Of a stretch of DNA of 64,000 nucleotides, positions 1 to 9,100 are shown in pieces (positions within the stretch are counted from its first letter, which is position 1; each line of letters begins with the position of its first letter). The position numbers and the translations under genes were made by a program. Below the pieces are notes generated by a model, which did no database searches, was not told the DNA's origin, and was given only the letters and a program-made list of their open reading frames with translations. This DNA comes from Acidobacteria bacterium Ga0077534 (GTDB lineage Bacteria; Acidobacteriota; Blastocatellia; Pyrinomonadales; Pyrinomonadaceae), in NCBI GenBank assembly GCA_001464455.1, contig LNEI01000009.1:62001-126000 (forward strand), written 5' to 3'.

Positions 1-219
1 CGCTGCCTGCCGCGCCGGAGCCTGGCCGATCCCCGCCTGAACGACGCAGCCCATGATCACCTCATCAACCTTGTCGGAGCTGATCCCGGCCCGCGTGACA
101 GCTTCCTTAATAGCTATCGCTCCAAGTTCCGGAGCGGTAAAGCCCTTCAAAAGACCCTGAAACTTCCCCGTCGGCGTTCTTGCCGCACTGATTATTACTG
201 CTTGTCGATTTGTTGTCAT
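1..219 (-). CDS. Acetyl-CoA acetyltransferase (thiolase), N-terminal part
   Basis: Thiolases condense two acyl-CoA or cleave 3-ketoacyl-CoA through an active-site cysteine. Only the first 73 codons are inside the window; the gene runs off the left edge, so the catalytic Cys and the C-terminal His/Cys are not visible. The visible start reads [20 protein letters not shown], the standard thiolase N-terminus with the SAARTP motif, and continues through a typical VDEVIMGCV strand. The ATG at 219 has an AGGAG Shine-Dalgarno about 9 bases upstream. A CoA-transferase/hydrolase lies on the same strand about 1.3 kb upstream, consistent with acyl-CoA metabolism, though a long gap and a deaminase separate them. 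The family is sure; the exact substrate is unknown. Confidence 0.9.
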   Translation of the reverse strand, partial: MTTNRQAVIISAARTPTGKFQGLLKGFTAPELGAIAIKEAVTRAGISSDKVDEVIMGCVVQAGIGQAPARQAA

Positions 220-989
220 TTGAATGGATGGCTCCTATTGTTTAGTCCGGTTGTATAACCATAAACGAGTATTTTACGACAAGGCAGCGGCACGTTCAAA
301 GTTCCTCAAAGGTAAACACGTTGTGCCTTTTTCCCGCGGTCCGGCGTAGATATACCCAACGCCGGCCCGGCCCGGAACCCCGCATCTTAAAACGTTCCAC
401 TTACTTGCTGAAAGTGGAACGGCTAACCCATTGTATCTGTGCGAGTTACGGGCCAAAATCGTTCCATTTGTAAAAAAGCGAAGCCGCGGAAGTGGAACGC
501 TCACCGTCTCACCTCCGTGCTGAAAATGAGACGACTTATCTTGTTTATTACTAACATCTTACAGCGAAAATTCGTCTCACATGCAAAAAAGCAGAAGGTC
601 GAAATGAGACGCCTTTTTTCACAGCGTGGCTCCGATCGAATTTTCAGAAAACTAAGATTTTCCATGCAATGCTGTCACGAATACGAGAACACGTTGCAAG
701 GATAGCACGCCCACTAAAAAAAGTCAAGCCCGCAGCCGGCACAGAAGACGAGTTGTTCGGAATGATCTGAGGACGGTTTGGAATGGCTCGGAGTGACCAC
801 GGAATGAGCTAAAGGCGTTCGGAAATACCTGATGGTTGCATTTGACCGAGAGATCTTAACCACGAAATTTAACGAAGAGGCACGCCACCGGAAGATCTGA
901 GCCACTTAACAACAGGAAGGAGCACCAATAAAACCTATCCTCTTTTTGTGCTTTTCGTTAACATTCGCAGTCGATCTTCCTGGTAAGTT
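220..989. other. 770-bp gap without a credible gene
   Basis: No open frame here resembles a protein; the small ones (88 and 76 codons) run across inverted repeats and have no codon structure like the neighbours. The left part holds two tandem structured units (391-618, listed separately). The stretch 745-835 has several loosely repeated words of the type CGGAATGA / CGGAGTGA. The rest shows nothing recognisable. Confidence 0.7.
391..618 (+). repeat. Two tandem ~112-bp structured units with coordinately changed stems
   Basis: Unit A: GTTCCAC (394-400), 13-nt loop, GTGGAAC (414-420), 40-nt spacer, GTTCCAT (461-467), 24-nt loop, GTGGAAC (492-498). Unit B repeats this order: GTCTCAC (506-512), 13-nt loop, ATGAGAC (526-532), 41-nt spacer, GTCTCAC (574-580), 23-nt loop, ATGAGAC (604-610). 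The loops are alike between units (both first loops end in TGCTGAAA; both second loops hold AAAAAAGC), but all four arms changed together from TTCC-type to TCTC-type. A small inner stem in the second loop also changes in a paired way (TGT/GCG to TGC/GCA). G-U pairs fit plus-strand RNA best, and a T6 run follows the last stem. The function is unknown; it could be a structured RNA or a DNA-level element. Confidence 0.75.
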
Positions 990-1445
990 CTACTCTTCCC
1001 CAATATCCTCATTCCAAATTTCCGGATGTTCTTCAATAAACCTACCAAGAAGATCGACGCATTCTTGCGAATCCATATCGACGACCTCGACCCCGCATTC
1101 CCGAAGCCATTCAATGCCGCCTGAGAATGTTCTCGACTCGCCGACGATGACCTTTCCGATGCCGAACTGCCGCACGAGGCCGCTGCAGTACCAGCACGGG
1201 GCGAGAGTTGTGACCATGATCGTGTCTTTATAATTCCGCTGCCGTCCGGCCTTGCGAAAGGCGTCGGTTTCGCCGTGGACGGACGGATCGCTTTCCTGAA
1301 CGCGGCGATTGTGACCACGGCCCAGGAGCACACCAGAAGAGTCGAACAAGGCGGCGCCAATGGGTATTCCGCCTTCGGAATACCCGAGCCTCGCTTCCTC
1401 GATCGCTATCGAAAGCATAGCCTGATCGTTATTTGCTGAAACCAT
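990..1445 (-). CDS. Cytosine deaminase, yeast FCY1-like nucleoside deaminase
   Basis: Zinc-dependent deaminase of the CDA fold, predicted to convert cytosine to uracil for pyrimidine salvage. The 151-residue protein has the zinc site HGE (His57, Glu59) and PCWYC (Cys84, Cys87). Around these it resembles fungal cytosine deaminase more than bacterial CodA or CDA: GGIPIGA near residue 25, GRGHN near 42, TTLAPC near 79 and the ending FIEEHPEIWNEDIGE. The fold and metal site are seen directly; the cytosine substrate is inferred from that likeness, and guanine or other nucleobase deaminases are possible. The start at 1445 is chosen over 1481 because AAGGAGG lies about 9 bases upstream. The CoA-transferase gene upstream ends 54 bases away, so they may be cotranscribed. 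Confidence 0.8.
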   Translation of the reverse strand: MVSANNDQAMLSIAIEEARLGYSEGGIPIGAALFDSSGVLLGRGHNRRVQESDPSVHGETDAFRKAGRQRNYKDTIMVTTLAPCWYCSGLVRQFGIGKVIVGESRTFSGGIEWLRECGVEVVDMDSQECVDLLGRFIEEHPEIWNEDIGEE

Positions 1446-1499
1446 ACCTTTCCGCCTCCTTAGAGCGTGACTCAGCCCCAATTGACAATGTGCTGGCCT

Positions 1500-2774
1500 T
1501 CAAATCCCATTGAAGCGCTCGTGGGCCGCAGCCTCGAGCATCTCTCTGTGATCGGGGTGCGCGATCTTTATCAGATCGCTGGCTCTCTGCCGCAGATTTC
1601 TACCGTACAGATAAGCTACGCCGTACTCGGTCACGACGTAGTGGACATGAGCTCGAGTCGTCACAACCCCGGCCCCCGGCTTGAGGAAAGCGGCGATCTT
1701 GCTCTCACCGCGGGTTGTCACCGAAGGAAGTGCGATTATCGGTTTACCGCCATCGGAAAGCCCTGCCCCGCGGATAAAGTCCATCTGCCCGCCAACGCCG
1801 GAGAATTGATATGTGCCTATGGAATCAGCACAAACCTGCCCAGTGAGATCTACTTCTATGGCGCTGTTGATCGCCGTAACCTTTGGATTACGTCTGATCA
1901 CTGATGTGTCATTGACATATGCAATATCCAGCATCAGAACCTGCGGGTTATCGTCGATAAAATCGTAAACTCGCTGCGTTCCCATGACGAATCCGGCAAC
2001 GATCTTGCCGGGATGCGTTACTTTCCGTGCCCCGTTCACAACGCCGGATCGAACAAGGTCTATGAGCCCGTCCGAGAACATTTCGGTGTGGATACCGAGG
2101 TTCTTATGGCTGCCAAGTGCGGCCAGCACCGCGTTCGGGATCGAGCCGATGCCCATTTGCAGCGTTGCCCCGTCGTCGATAAGTTCCGCGATGTAGTTTC
2201 CGATCGCACGATCGGCTTCCGATGGTGCAGGTGGAACAGCTTCGTGCAAGGGCTCATCGACGTCGACTATTACGTCAAGATCGCTAAGATGTACGAGAGC
2301 GTCGCCAAGTGTTCTGGGCATCCGCGGATTGATCTGAGCGATGACATGATCAGCACTTTCTACGGCAGCACGAGCGATATCGACTGATACTCCTAGTGAG
2401 CAAAATCCGTGCTTGTCAGGCGGAGAAAGATTTACAAGCGCGACGTTGAGCGGCAGGATCCCTTTGCGAAATAATGCGGGTATCTCTGAGAGAAAGACAG
2501 GAATGTAGTCTGCCTGTCCGTCCCTTACAGCGCCCCGAACATTAGCTCCGACGAAGAAGGCATTCACTCGGAAGCTCTTACGATTCTCGGGGTTCGAGTA
2601 TGGAGCAGGGCCTTCTGTATGGAGATGGACGATCTCGACGTCCCGGAGCTCCGGTGCTCGCCTGGTCATGGCGTCGATCAGTGTTCGCGGAGCGGCCGCT
2701 ACTCCGTGAATGAACACTCGATCTCCTGAGCGGATGACTTTAACGGCGTCGTCCGCGGACAGTTGCTGCGGCAT
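1500..2774 (-). CDS. Acetyl-CoA hydrolase/transferase family CoA-transferase
   Basis: A 424-residue member of the acetyl-CoA hydrolase / 4-hydroxybutyrate CoA-transferase family, which moves CoA between acyl donors and carboxylic acids through a glutamyl-CoA intermediate. Typical segments are present: GDRVFIHGVAAAP near the start, LQMGIGSIPNAV in the middle, HTEMFSDG, and SAIEVDLTGQVCADS, whose Glu (about 307) is the expected nucleophile, then SGVGGQMDF. The length is normal for the family. The ATG at 2774 is preferred over a GTG at 2807 because GAAGGAAA precedes it. A plausible role is acetate, butyrate or 4-hydroxybutyrate activation; the thiolase at the left edge fits. The exact substrate cannot be read from sequence. 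Confidence 0.85.
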   Translation of the reverse strand: MPQQLSADDAVKVIRSGDRVFIHGVAAAPRTLIDAMTRRAPELRDVEIVHLHTEGPAPYSNPENRKSFRVNAFFVGANVRGAVRDGQADYIPVFLSEIPALFRKGILPLNVALVNLSPPDKHGFCSLGVSVDIARAAVESADHVIAQINPRMPRTLGDALVHLSDLDVIVDVDEPLHEAVPPAPSEADRAIGNYIAELIDDGATLQMGIGSIPNAVLAALGSHKNLGIHTEMFSDGLIDLVRSGVVNGARKVTHPGKIVAGFVMGTQRVYDFIDDNPQVLMLDIAYVNDTSVIRRNPKVTAINSAIEVDLTGQVCADSIGTYQFSGVGGQMDFIRGAGLSDGGKPIIALPSVTTRGESKIAAFLKPGAGVVTTRAHVHYVVTEYGVAYLYGRNLRQRASDLIKIAHPDHREMLEAAAHERFNGI

Positions 2775-2853
2775 TGATCCGCGGTTTCCTTCTCGTCTAT
2801 TAATCACGAGTTCAATTCTAGTTTCAGGTAACTCTTTATGCTAATCTCGGCTT

Positions 2854-3213
2854 ATGTCTCAGAATTTCCAGCCCGGTGATTTCCTTGTTTTTCAACTGGA
2901 AGCCGGGTTTGCGCTGCTTCGCCTGTTGGACATCGATACCGGTCACGACGACCGAACCTGGCACGTTGCGGCGTACCGCGATTTCTTCGCCGATGTCGAA
3001 ACCGCTGAGACGGCGACCGGTGATCCCACCCGATTGGCTTTGAGCGACCCCCATATCGCACTGACAACCCGAGCGTTCGAGAGCACGCAGGTCGCCCGGC
3101 TCGTAAATGTCCCGTTGACCGAGGCCGAGATCGCACCTCTCAACCGGTGGCGATCTGATCCTGATCGAGAAGTGTCTGACAGGTCAGTTCGGCTTATGCT
3201 TGGACTGCGATAG
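2854..3213 (+). CDS. Hypothetical protein, 119 residues
   Basis: I do not recognise this protein. It is divergent from the CoA-transferase and ends 7 bases before the convergent proline dehydrogenase stop. It has no signal peptide or membrane segment. The composition is mixed, starting MSQNFQPGDFLVFQLEAGFA, then a WHV strand, and rich in Asp, Arg and Thr. It reads like a small soluble alpha/beta or SH3-like domain, since PGDFLVFQ resembles the first strand of a small barrel. The frame is open with normal codon use in a tight gap, which supports a real gene. Confidence 0.6.
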   Translation: MSQNFQPGDFLVFQLEAGFALLRLLDIDTGHDDRTWHVAAYRDFFADVETAETATGDPTRLALSDPHIALTTRAFESTQVARLVNVPLTEAEIAPLNRWRSDPDREVSDRSVRLMLGLR

Positions 3214-3220
3214 TGGAATT

Positions 3221-4399
3221 TTAGTCGAGCTTTCTTCTTTTGATCTCTTTCCCGAGCATTTCCAGTTCGCGGCTTACCTGGCCCGCGGCGGATGAGTTCT
3301 CGTTCGCGCGTCTTATTAAATAAGGCATCGCATCAGCGATGGGCCCGTACGGAACATATTTTGAGACGTTGTAGCCTTTATCAGCGAGCACGTACGAAAG
3401 GTTGTCGCCCATGCCGTAAAGCTGAGAGAAGAAAATATTCGGATGATCGTGAGGTATCTGCAGCTCGTGCATCTTCTCGGCTAAGAATTGCGTACTGGCT
3501 TCATTGTGGGTGGCTGCGACGAAAGCCATATCGTTATAATGTTTCAAACAATATTCGATAGCATCGTTAAAAGCGGCGTCGGTTTCAGCCTTCGTCTCAA
3601 AAACGGGTGACGGGTAGCCCATTTCCTCGGCCCGTTCGCGTTCTTTTTCCATGTAGGCACCGCGAACTAGTTTCACCGCCATGATGTAACCGTCGAGTTG
3701 AGCCTGTCGGCGGGAATCCTTGAGAAATTGCAGCCTGTCGGTGCGATACATCTGAAGCGTGTTAAATACGATAGCTCGCTCGCGATTGTATTTCTCCATC
3801 ATGTCGATCGCCAGGCGGTCGATGGCGTCTTGGATCCATGACTCCTCAGCATCGATGAAGATCGGCTGCCCGAGCGAATATGCGTATTCGCAGATCTCAC
3901 CGACGCGCTTGTAGATCCTCTCGCATTTCGCCTGGCTTTTTGCGTCGAGCTTCTTTCGTTTGCTTAAACGCTCAAGCGTTCCGAGCGGGGCAACGCCGGT
4001 TACCTTAAAGACCGCAAACGGAATATCAGGGTCGTTCTTGGCGCGTTTGATCGTCTTGATGATCTCATCGCGGGTCCGGTCGAAATCGTCTTCGCTGGAT
4101 TTCCCTTCAACCGAGTAATCGAGGATCGTCCCAATTTTAGCTTTACCTAAACGATCGACAGTGTCGCTGCATTCGTCGATCGACTCTCCACCGCAAAACT
4201 GCTCAAAGATCGTACTCTTGATCAAACCTTCGACAGGAAGGCCGATCGATAGTGCAAACCTCGTAGCAGTTGCTCCGATGGCATTCAAAAATGGAGAGTT
4301 CAAGAGTTTGAAGAGCCTGTATTTCTCTTTTAGCTCGCTGTCTGACTTGTCGGCAAAGGCAGTCGCGGTGTCTTGGAAGTTGAGGCGATATTCGCTCAT
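3221..4399 (-). CDS. Proline dehydrogenase (monofunctional)
   Basis: FAD enzyme oxidising proline to pyrroline-5-carboxylate, the first step of proline breakdown, donating electrons to the respiratory chain. The 392-residue protein is a stand-alone ProDH rather than bifunctional PutA. The barrel motifs are clear: FIDAEESWIQDAIDRLA near 187, a flavin/substrate segment KLVRGAYMEKERERA near 243, and the C-terminal YGPIADAMPYLIRRANENSS, whose two arginines bind the proline carboxylate in this family. It resembles the longer Bacteroidetes/eukaryote-like monofunctional form. It is divergent from prolyl-tRNA synthetase with about 140 bases between. No P5C dehydrogenase is in the window. Confidence 0.93.
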   Translation of the reverse strand: MSEYRLNFQDTATAFADKSDSELKEKYRLFKLLNSPFLNAIGATATRFALSIGLPVEGLIKSTIFEQFCGGESIDECSDTVDRLGKAKIGTILDYSVEGKSSEDDFDRTRDEIIKTIKRAKNDPDIPFAVFKVTGVAPLGTLERLSKRKKLDAKSQAKCERIYKRVGEICEYAYSLGQPIFIDAEESWIQDAIDRLAIDMMEKYNRERAIVFNTLQMYRTDRLQFLKDSRRQAQLDGYIMAVKLVRGAYMEKERERAEEMGYPSPVFETKAETDAAFNDAIEYCLKHYNDMAFVAATHNEASTQFLAEKMHELQIPHDHPNIFFSQLYGMGDNLSYVLADKGYNVSKYVPYGPIADAMPYLIRRANENSSAAGQVSRELEMLGKEIKRRKLD

Positions 4400-4467
4400 A
4401 AAGACGATACTTTAGCATAGAGCCGCATCGAATACAGAGCAAGCCGTGAGCAAAAATTTGGCAAAAA

Positions 4468-4496
4468 TTGTTCGGGGCCGCATTTTGCCGTATCAT
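4468..4496 (+). promoter_or_regulatory. Candidate promoter of proS
   Basis: TTGTTC (4468-4473) and TATCAT (4491-4496) are separated by exactly 17 bases, about 45 bases before the proS start. A short hairpin GTCCC-GTCT-GGGAC (4514-4527) lies in the leader just ahead of the start codon. Sigma-70-like by eye only. Confidence 0.4.
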
Positions 4497-4540
4497 CTAT
4501 ATTTTTACTTTGCGTCCCGTCTGGGACTGTGGGGATTTAT

Positions 4541-6013
4541 ATGGCAAAAGGATTACCGACAAGAGCAGAAAACTATTCCGAATGGTACAACGAGATCGTG
4601 AAACGCGCCGATCTCGCCGAAAACAGCGCGGTTCGCGGCTGTATGGTCATCAAACCGTACGGCTACGCGATCTGGGAAAAGATGCAGCGTGCCCTGGACG
4701 ACATGTTCAAAGCGACTGGCCACGTTAACGCATACTTCCCTCTCTTCGTGCCAAAATCCTTCCTCGAAAAAGAAGAGGAACATGCCGAGGGCTTTGCTAA
4801 AGAGTGTGCGGTCGTCACGCATTATCGCCTGAAAGCAAACCCTGACGGCAAAGGCCTGATCGTTGATCCCGAAGCAAAGCTCGAGGAAGAGCTGATCGTC
4901 CGCCCGACCTCGGAAACCGTCATCTGGAATACCTACAAAGGCTGGATCCAGTCGTGGCGTGATCTTCCGCTGCTTATTAATCAATGGTGCAACGTCGTCC
5001 GCTGGGAAATGCGGACCCGCCTTTTCCTCCGTACCGCCGAATTCCTCTGGCAGGAAGGCCACACGGCCCACGCGACTCGCGACGAAGCGATCGAGGAAAC
5101 GGAACGAATGCTCGGCGTCTATGCCACGTTTGCCGAGGAATGGATGGCGATGCCCGTTATTCAGGGAACCAAAACGCCTAACGAAAGATTTGCCGGGGCC
5201 GAAGACACCCTGTGTATCGAAGCCATGATGCAGGACGGCAAAGCTCTGCAGGCTGGAACTTCGCATTTCCTCGCGCAGAACTTCGCCAAGTCTTTCGACG
5301 TGAAGTTTGTCAACAAAGAGAACCAGCTCGAGTACGCATGGGCGACGAGTTGGGGGCTTTCGACGCGAATGATGGGAGCTCTCGTCATGGCACATTCTGA
5401 TGACAAAGGCCTCGTGCTTCCTCCAAAGCTCGCTCCGATCCAGGTCGTGATCGTCCCGATCTATAAAACTCCCGAAGAACTCGCCGCGATCTCAGCAAAG
5501 GTGGATCCGCTGTTTGAAGAACTAAAGGCCGCGGGCATCCTCGTCAAATATGACGACGCCGATCACCAGCGCAGTGGCTGGAAGTTTGCCGAATACGAAC
5601 TCCGCGGAGTTCCCGTCCGCCTCGGCCTCGGCAGCCGCGATCTGGAGAACGGAACTATCGAGGTTGCCAGACGCGATAACCTGACAAAAGAATCGATCGC
5701 CATCGACTCGGTCGTTGAGCACGTCAAAGCTCTCCTCGACGAGATCCAGGCCAATCTCTACGACCGTGCCCTGAAATTCCGCGAGGAGAACACCCACGTC
5801 GTCGACAATTGGGAAGATTTCAAAGCCCAGATCGAAAAAGGCGGTTTCATCATGGCCCACTGGGACGGCACCAGCGAGACCGAGGAAAAGATCAAGGAAG
5901 AAACCAAAGCCACGATCCGCTGCATCCCCTTCAACTCCGCCGCCGAAATGGGCAAATGCGTCTACTCCGGCAAAGACTCAGCCAAACGCGTGGTCTTCGC
6001 CCGGGCATATTAG
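4541..6013 (+). CDS. proS: Prolyl-tRNA synthetase, archaeal/eukaryotic-like short type
   Basis: Class II synthetase charging tRNA-Pro. The 490-residue protein lacks the large editing insertion of the common bacterial form and matches the archaeal/eukaryotic-like class (ProS type 3). Motif 2 is seen as [20 protein letters not shown], followed by QEGHTAHAT; the motif 3 region [19 protein letters not shown] precedes the anticodon-binding domain with VVIVPIYK. The C-terminus ends in [14 protein letters not shown], the usual aromatic tail of this type. The ATG at 4541 starts [16 protein letters not shown], the conserved beginning; an upstream in-frame GTG at 4529 is less likely. The 3' end faces the S41 protease across a palindromic element. 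Confidence 0.95.
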   Translation: MAKGLPTRAENYSEWYNEIVKRADLAENSAVRGCMVIKPYGYAIWEKMQRALDDMFKATGHVNAYFPLFVPKSFLEKEEEHAEGFAKECAVVTHYRLKANPDGKGLIVDPEAKLEEELIVRPTSETVIWNTYKGWIQSWRDLPLLINQWCNVVRWEMRTRLFLRTAEFLWQEGHTAHATRDEAIEETERMLGVYATFAEEWMAMPVIQGTKTPNERFAGAEDTLCIEAMMQDGKALQAGTSHFLAQNFAKSFDVKFVNKENQLEYAWATSWGLSTRMMGALVMAHSDDKGLVLPPKLAPIQVVIVPIYKTPEELAAISAKVDPLFEELKAAGILVKYDDADHQRSGWKFAEYELRGVPVRLGLGSRDLENGTIEVARRDNLTKESIAIDSVVEHVKALLDEIQANLYDRALKFREENTHVVDNWEDFKAQIEKGGFIMAHWDGTSETEEKIKEETKATIRCIPFNSAAEMGKCVYSGKDSAKRVVFARAY

Positions 6014-6020
6014 TCCGATG

Positions 6021-6144
6021 AATTGCCCCTAGCTTCAGCTAGTGGTTAAGAGCCAAACAAAATAATGGCTTTAGCCGAAACATCAACATTCGGCTAAAGC
6101 CCTTCTTCCTCTTACCAAACCTCCAGCTAAAGCTGGGGGCAATT
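6021..6144. repeat. Nested palindromic intergenic element (AATTGCCCC ends)
   Basis: The ends are AATTGCCCC (6021-6029) and GGGGCAATT (6136-6144). Each outer arm carries its own small palindrome (TAGCTTCAGCTA on the left, CAGCTAAAGCTG on the right). The centre is a GGCTTTAGCCGAA / TTCGGCTAAAGCC pair, so the whole 124 bp can fold as a three-lobed cruciform. It lies between two converging genes (proS and the S41 protease) and may act as a bidirectional transcription barrier. It resembles REP/MITE-type repeats mobilised by IS200-like transposases, but none is nearby. Confidence 0.8.
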
Positions 6145-6163
6145 GATCGCAAAACCCAAGAAT

Positions 6164-9100
6164 TTACGGCCTGCCAAGCGGCGTGCCTTTGTGGTAGTTC
6201 GGGTACGGCGGACGTTTGTATTCTTTTGGCGGATTCTTCTTAAGCTCTGCCAGGAGATATTCGACCGCTTTCTCGAGCTGCGGATCGCGGCCTGCGCGCC
6301 AGATGGCGGGGTCGTATTCGACCTCGATGTCGGGGGCGACGCCGACGTTCTCTACTTCCCATTCGCCGTTCAGGCCGTAAACTGCCCCGTTCGGCGCCCG
6401 GATGCTGCCGCCATCCATTAACGGCGGTATACCAAAAGCCGCAACGAGCCCGCCCCAGGTCCGTTTGCCGATAAGCGGGCCGACCTTGAGCTTTTTGAAG
6501 AACCACGGCATAGCATCGCCGCCCGACCCCGCTAATTCATTAACGAGCATCGCCTTAGGGCCATAGATCGCACCCGCGGGAACGTTCCAGTCCTTGCCGT
6601 CGCGGAAAGCGAGCTTTGCGAGCTGCTGGCGGTTGAGGAACTCGACGACATAATCGGCCAGAAGCCCGCCGCCGTTGAAGCGTTCGTCGATGACCGCGCC
6701 TTGCTTATCAGTTTGAGCGAAAAAGTACCGGTTGAAGCTAGCGTACCCGGGACCACCGGTGTTTGGGATATATACGTAGCCGAGGCGGCCGCCGCTGAGA
6801 CGATCGACCGTGCGGCGATTGTCTTCGATCCAGGCGAGGTTGCGAAGGCCGCCGTCATTTGGAATGGGCACTACTTTGACATCGCGTGAGCCCGATCCAT
6901 CGGGATTGGGCCCGACCTTGATAAGTATCTGTTTGCCCGAAGTGCTTTCAAAGAGCCGATAAATATTATCGGCTGCGGTTAGGTTCTGGCCGTTGACTGC
7001 GAGCAGATAATCGCCCTGTTTGACGTTTACTCCAGGAGCTGTAAGCGGAGCTCTAAGCTGCGGATTCCAGTTTTCGCCGTTGAAGACACGAGCGAAGCGG
7101 TACCTTCCGTTCTCGATCTTATAATCTGCTCCGAGCAATCCACCCGGGACAAAAGTCGGACGAGCCTGGTCGCCGCCGCCGATGTACATGTGGCCGACCG
7201 TGATCTGATTGAGCATTTCACGGAAGAGGTAGTTGAGGTCGTCGCGATGAGCGACGGCGTTAAGGAATGGTTCATAAAGCTTCTTAGCCTTTTCGATGTC
7301 GAGGCCGTGCGTGTTCGGATCGTAAAAGAAATCACGTTCTCCTCTCCAGATCTCGTTGAACATCTGTCTCCACTCGACGCGAGGATCGACGTAAACCTCC
7401 ATGTCGCTGGTCTTGACGATGCCTTCGCCGGGGCGTGACGGGATGGTGGTCGAAACCAGATTCCACGCCGGACCTTGCTGGAAAAGCATCTTTTCGCCGT
7501 TCTCCGAGACACGGAAGTTGTTGACGCCCGCTTTGACCTCATCGAGTTTGCGCTTATCGATGTCATATTTATGGATCGTTACGCCGGGGCCGGTCGCGGA
7601 TTGCGGGATCTCGGAAATGTAGATCGTTCCCGCCTTGCCGGCGATCAACGCGTTGAAGTTTCGCGTCGGGATCTGCGGGATCGAGACGATACGCTGATCG
7701 ATACCTTCGAGGTCGATGCGAACGGGTTCCGGGCCTTTTTTCGCAGGCGGCCCTGCTGGAGCACCGCTTGGCGAAGGAGCCGGTGAGGCTCCCGGGGTTG
7801 GTGTCGGCGTTGGATCTGGTGCGACCTTTTCCTCATCGCTTTCCGGTGCGAGCAGCGACGGGATGTCATTCCGCAGGACAATAGCGTAAACGCTGCGGGT
7901 TGTCTGATGAGCGATACCCGAAAGGTCGGCAAAGCTGATGGTCGGCCCGACGTTGGTGCTCGCGGTAAAGAATATGTACTTCCCGCTCTTATCAAAAACG
8001 ATGTAGCGAGCGTCGCCCAGCCCGTCGGTCACCTGATTAACCTTGCTGTTGTCGAGCGAGTACAGGTAGACCGCACGCAGGCGGTTGTCGAGCTGTTTAA
8101 CGTACGTGATCCACTTGCTGTCAGGCGACCACGACGGCTCGAGAACATCGTCCTGAGTTCCGAATGGATTCGTATCGACCTTGGTATTCGTTCCCTTTTC
8201 GATGTCGAGATACCAAAGATTTACACGCTGGTCGTTATAGGCGACCTTCTTGCTGTCGGGCGACCAAACAGGGCCCGAATAGAAGCCGGGAGCCTGACCG
8301 AGTGTGAACTTCTTGACCTCGCCCATGCCCGTCTGATCACGAAGGTGCAGCATGTATTCGCCCGATTCGTCTGAAAAATAGGCGATCCATTTGCCGTCAG
8401 GTGACCACGCCGGGTCGCGTTCCATCACGCCGGTCGTGTTGGTCAAATTTCTAGCGTCGCCCTTGTCAGCCGGGGCTGAAATTATCTCACCGCGTGCTTC
8501 AAATACCGCACGGACTCCGGTCGGTGAAATGGCGGAGTTCGAAATGCGAGGTCCGACGCGTTCATATCGCGGACGAACGCCCGGAAAATCACCGGAAACG
8601 CGGATGTCTACCTTCTTAGGCGACTTCGAGCCTTCGTCAAGGGTAAAGATCGTGCCGAACTGCTCGTAAACGATGGCTCCGCCGCCGGCCGAAGCATATT
8701 TTATGTCGAGGCCCTTGTTATCGATTATCTGTTCAACCTTTTTCGACTTGGTATCAAATGAGAAGAGCGAGACCGTTCCCGTCGGACTGTTGCGGTCGGA
8801 AAGGAAATAGACCTTGTCGCCTACCCACATGGGGCACTTGTCGTTTGAATTCTGACGCGGGAGCTTTTCAATCGAAGAATCGGCGAGTTTTGCGATCCAG
8901 ATCGGCTGCGTTTGGCCGCCCTGGTGGCGTTTCCAGTCAGCTTGCCACTGCGAAAGCGGTTCATAAGCGACAGATTGTCCGTCGGGCGAAAGCCAACCGC
9001 GGATCGCCATCGGCAGAGGGATCTCATTCGGAAGTCCCGAACCATCGACCGGCATGGTGTAGAGACGCAGATAGTTGGCAGAGCTGTTTCGGCTCGATGC

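Noticed and set aside
274-345. Terminator-like pairing GGCACGTT / AACACGTTGTGCC with TTTTT
   Set aside because: The stem is poorly matched and lies in the thiolase upstream region with no gene ending there.
391-618. CRISPR-like or TIGR-like array
   Set aside because: There are only two units, the conserved parts are loops and the changing parts are paired arms; no direct repeat/spacer order and no cas or tas gene is nearby.
439-705. Possible 88-residue protein in the left gap
   Set aside because: The frame runs across both inverted-repeat units, has no Shine-Dalgarno, and its open state is explained by the A-rich loops and duplicated stems.
4400-4540. T-box or proline riboswitch before proS
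   Set aside because: Only a 5-bp hairpin is present; there is no T-box sequence, specifier loop or terminator/antiterminator pair.
4553-5395. 280-residue frame opposite proS
   Set aside because: It is antisense to the conserved catalytic core of prolyl-tRNA synthetase and has no family features.
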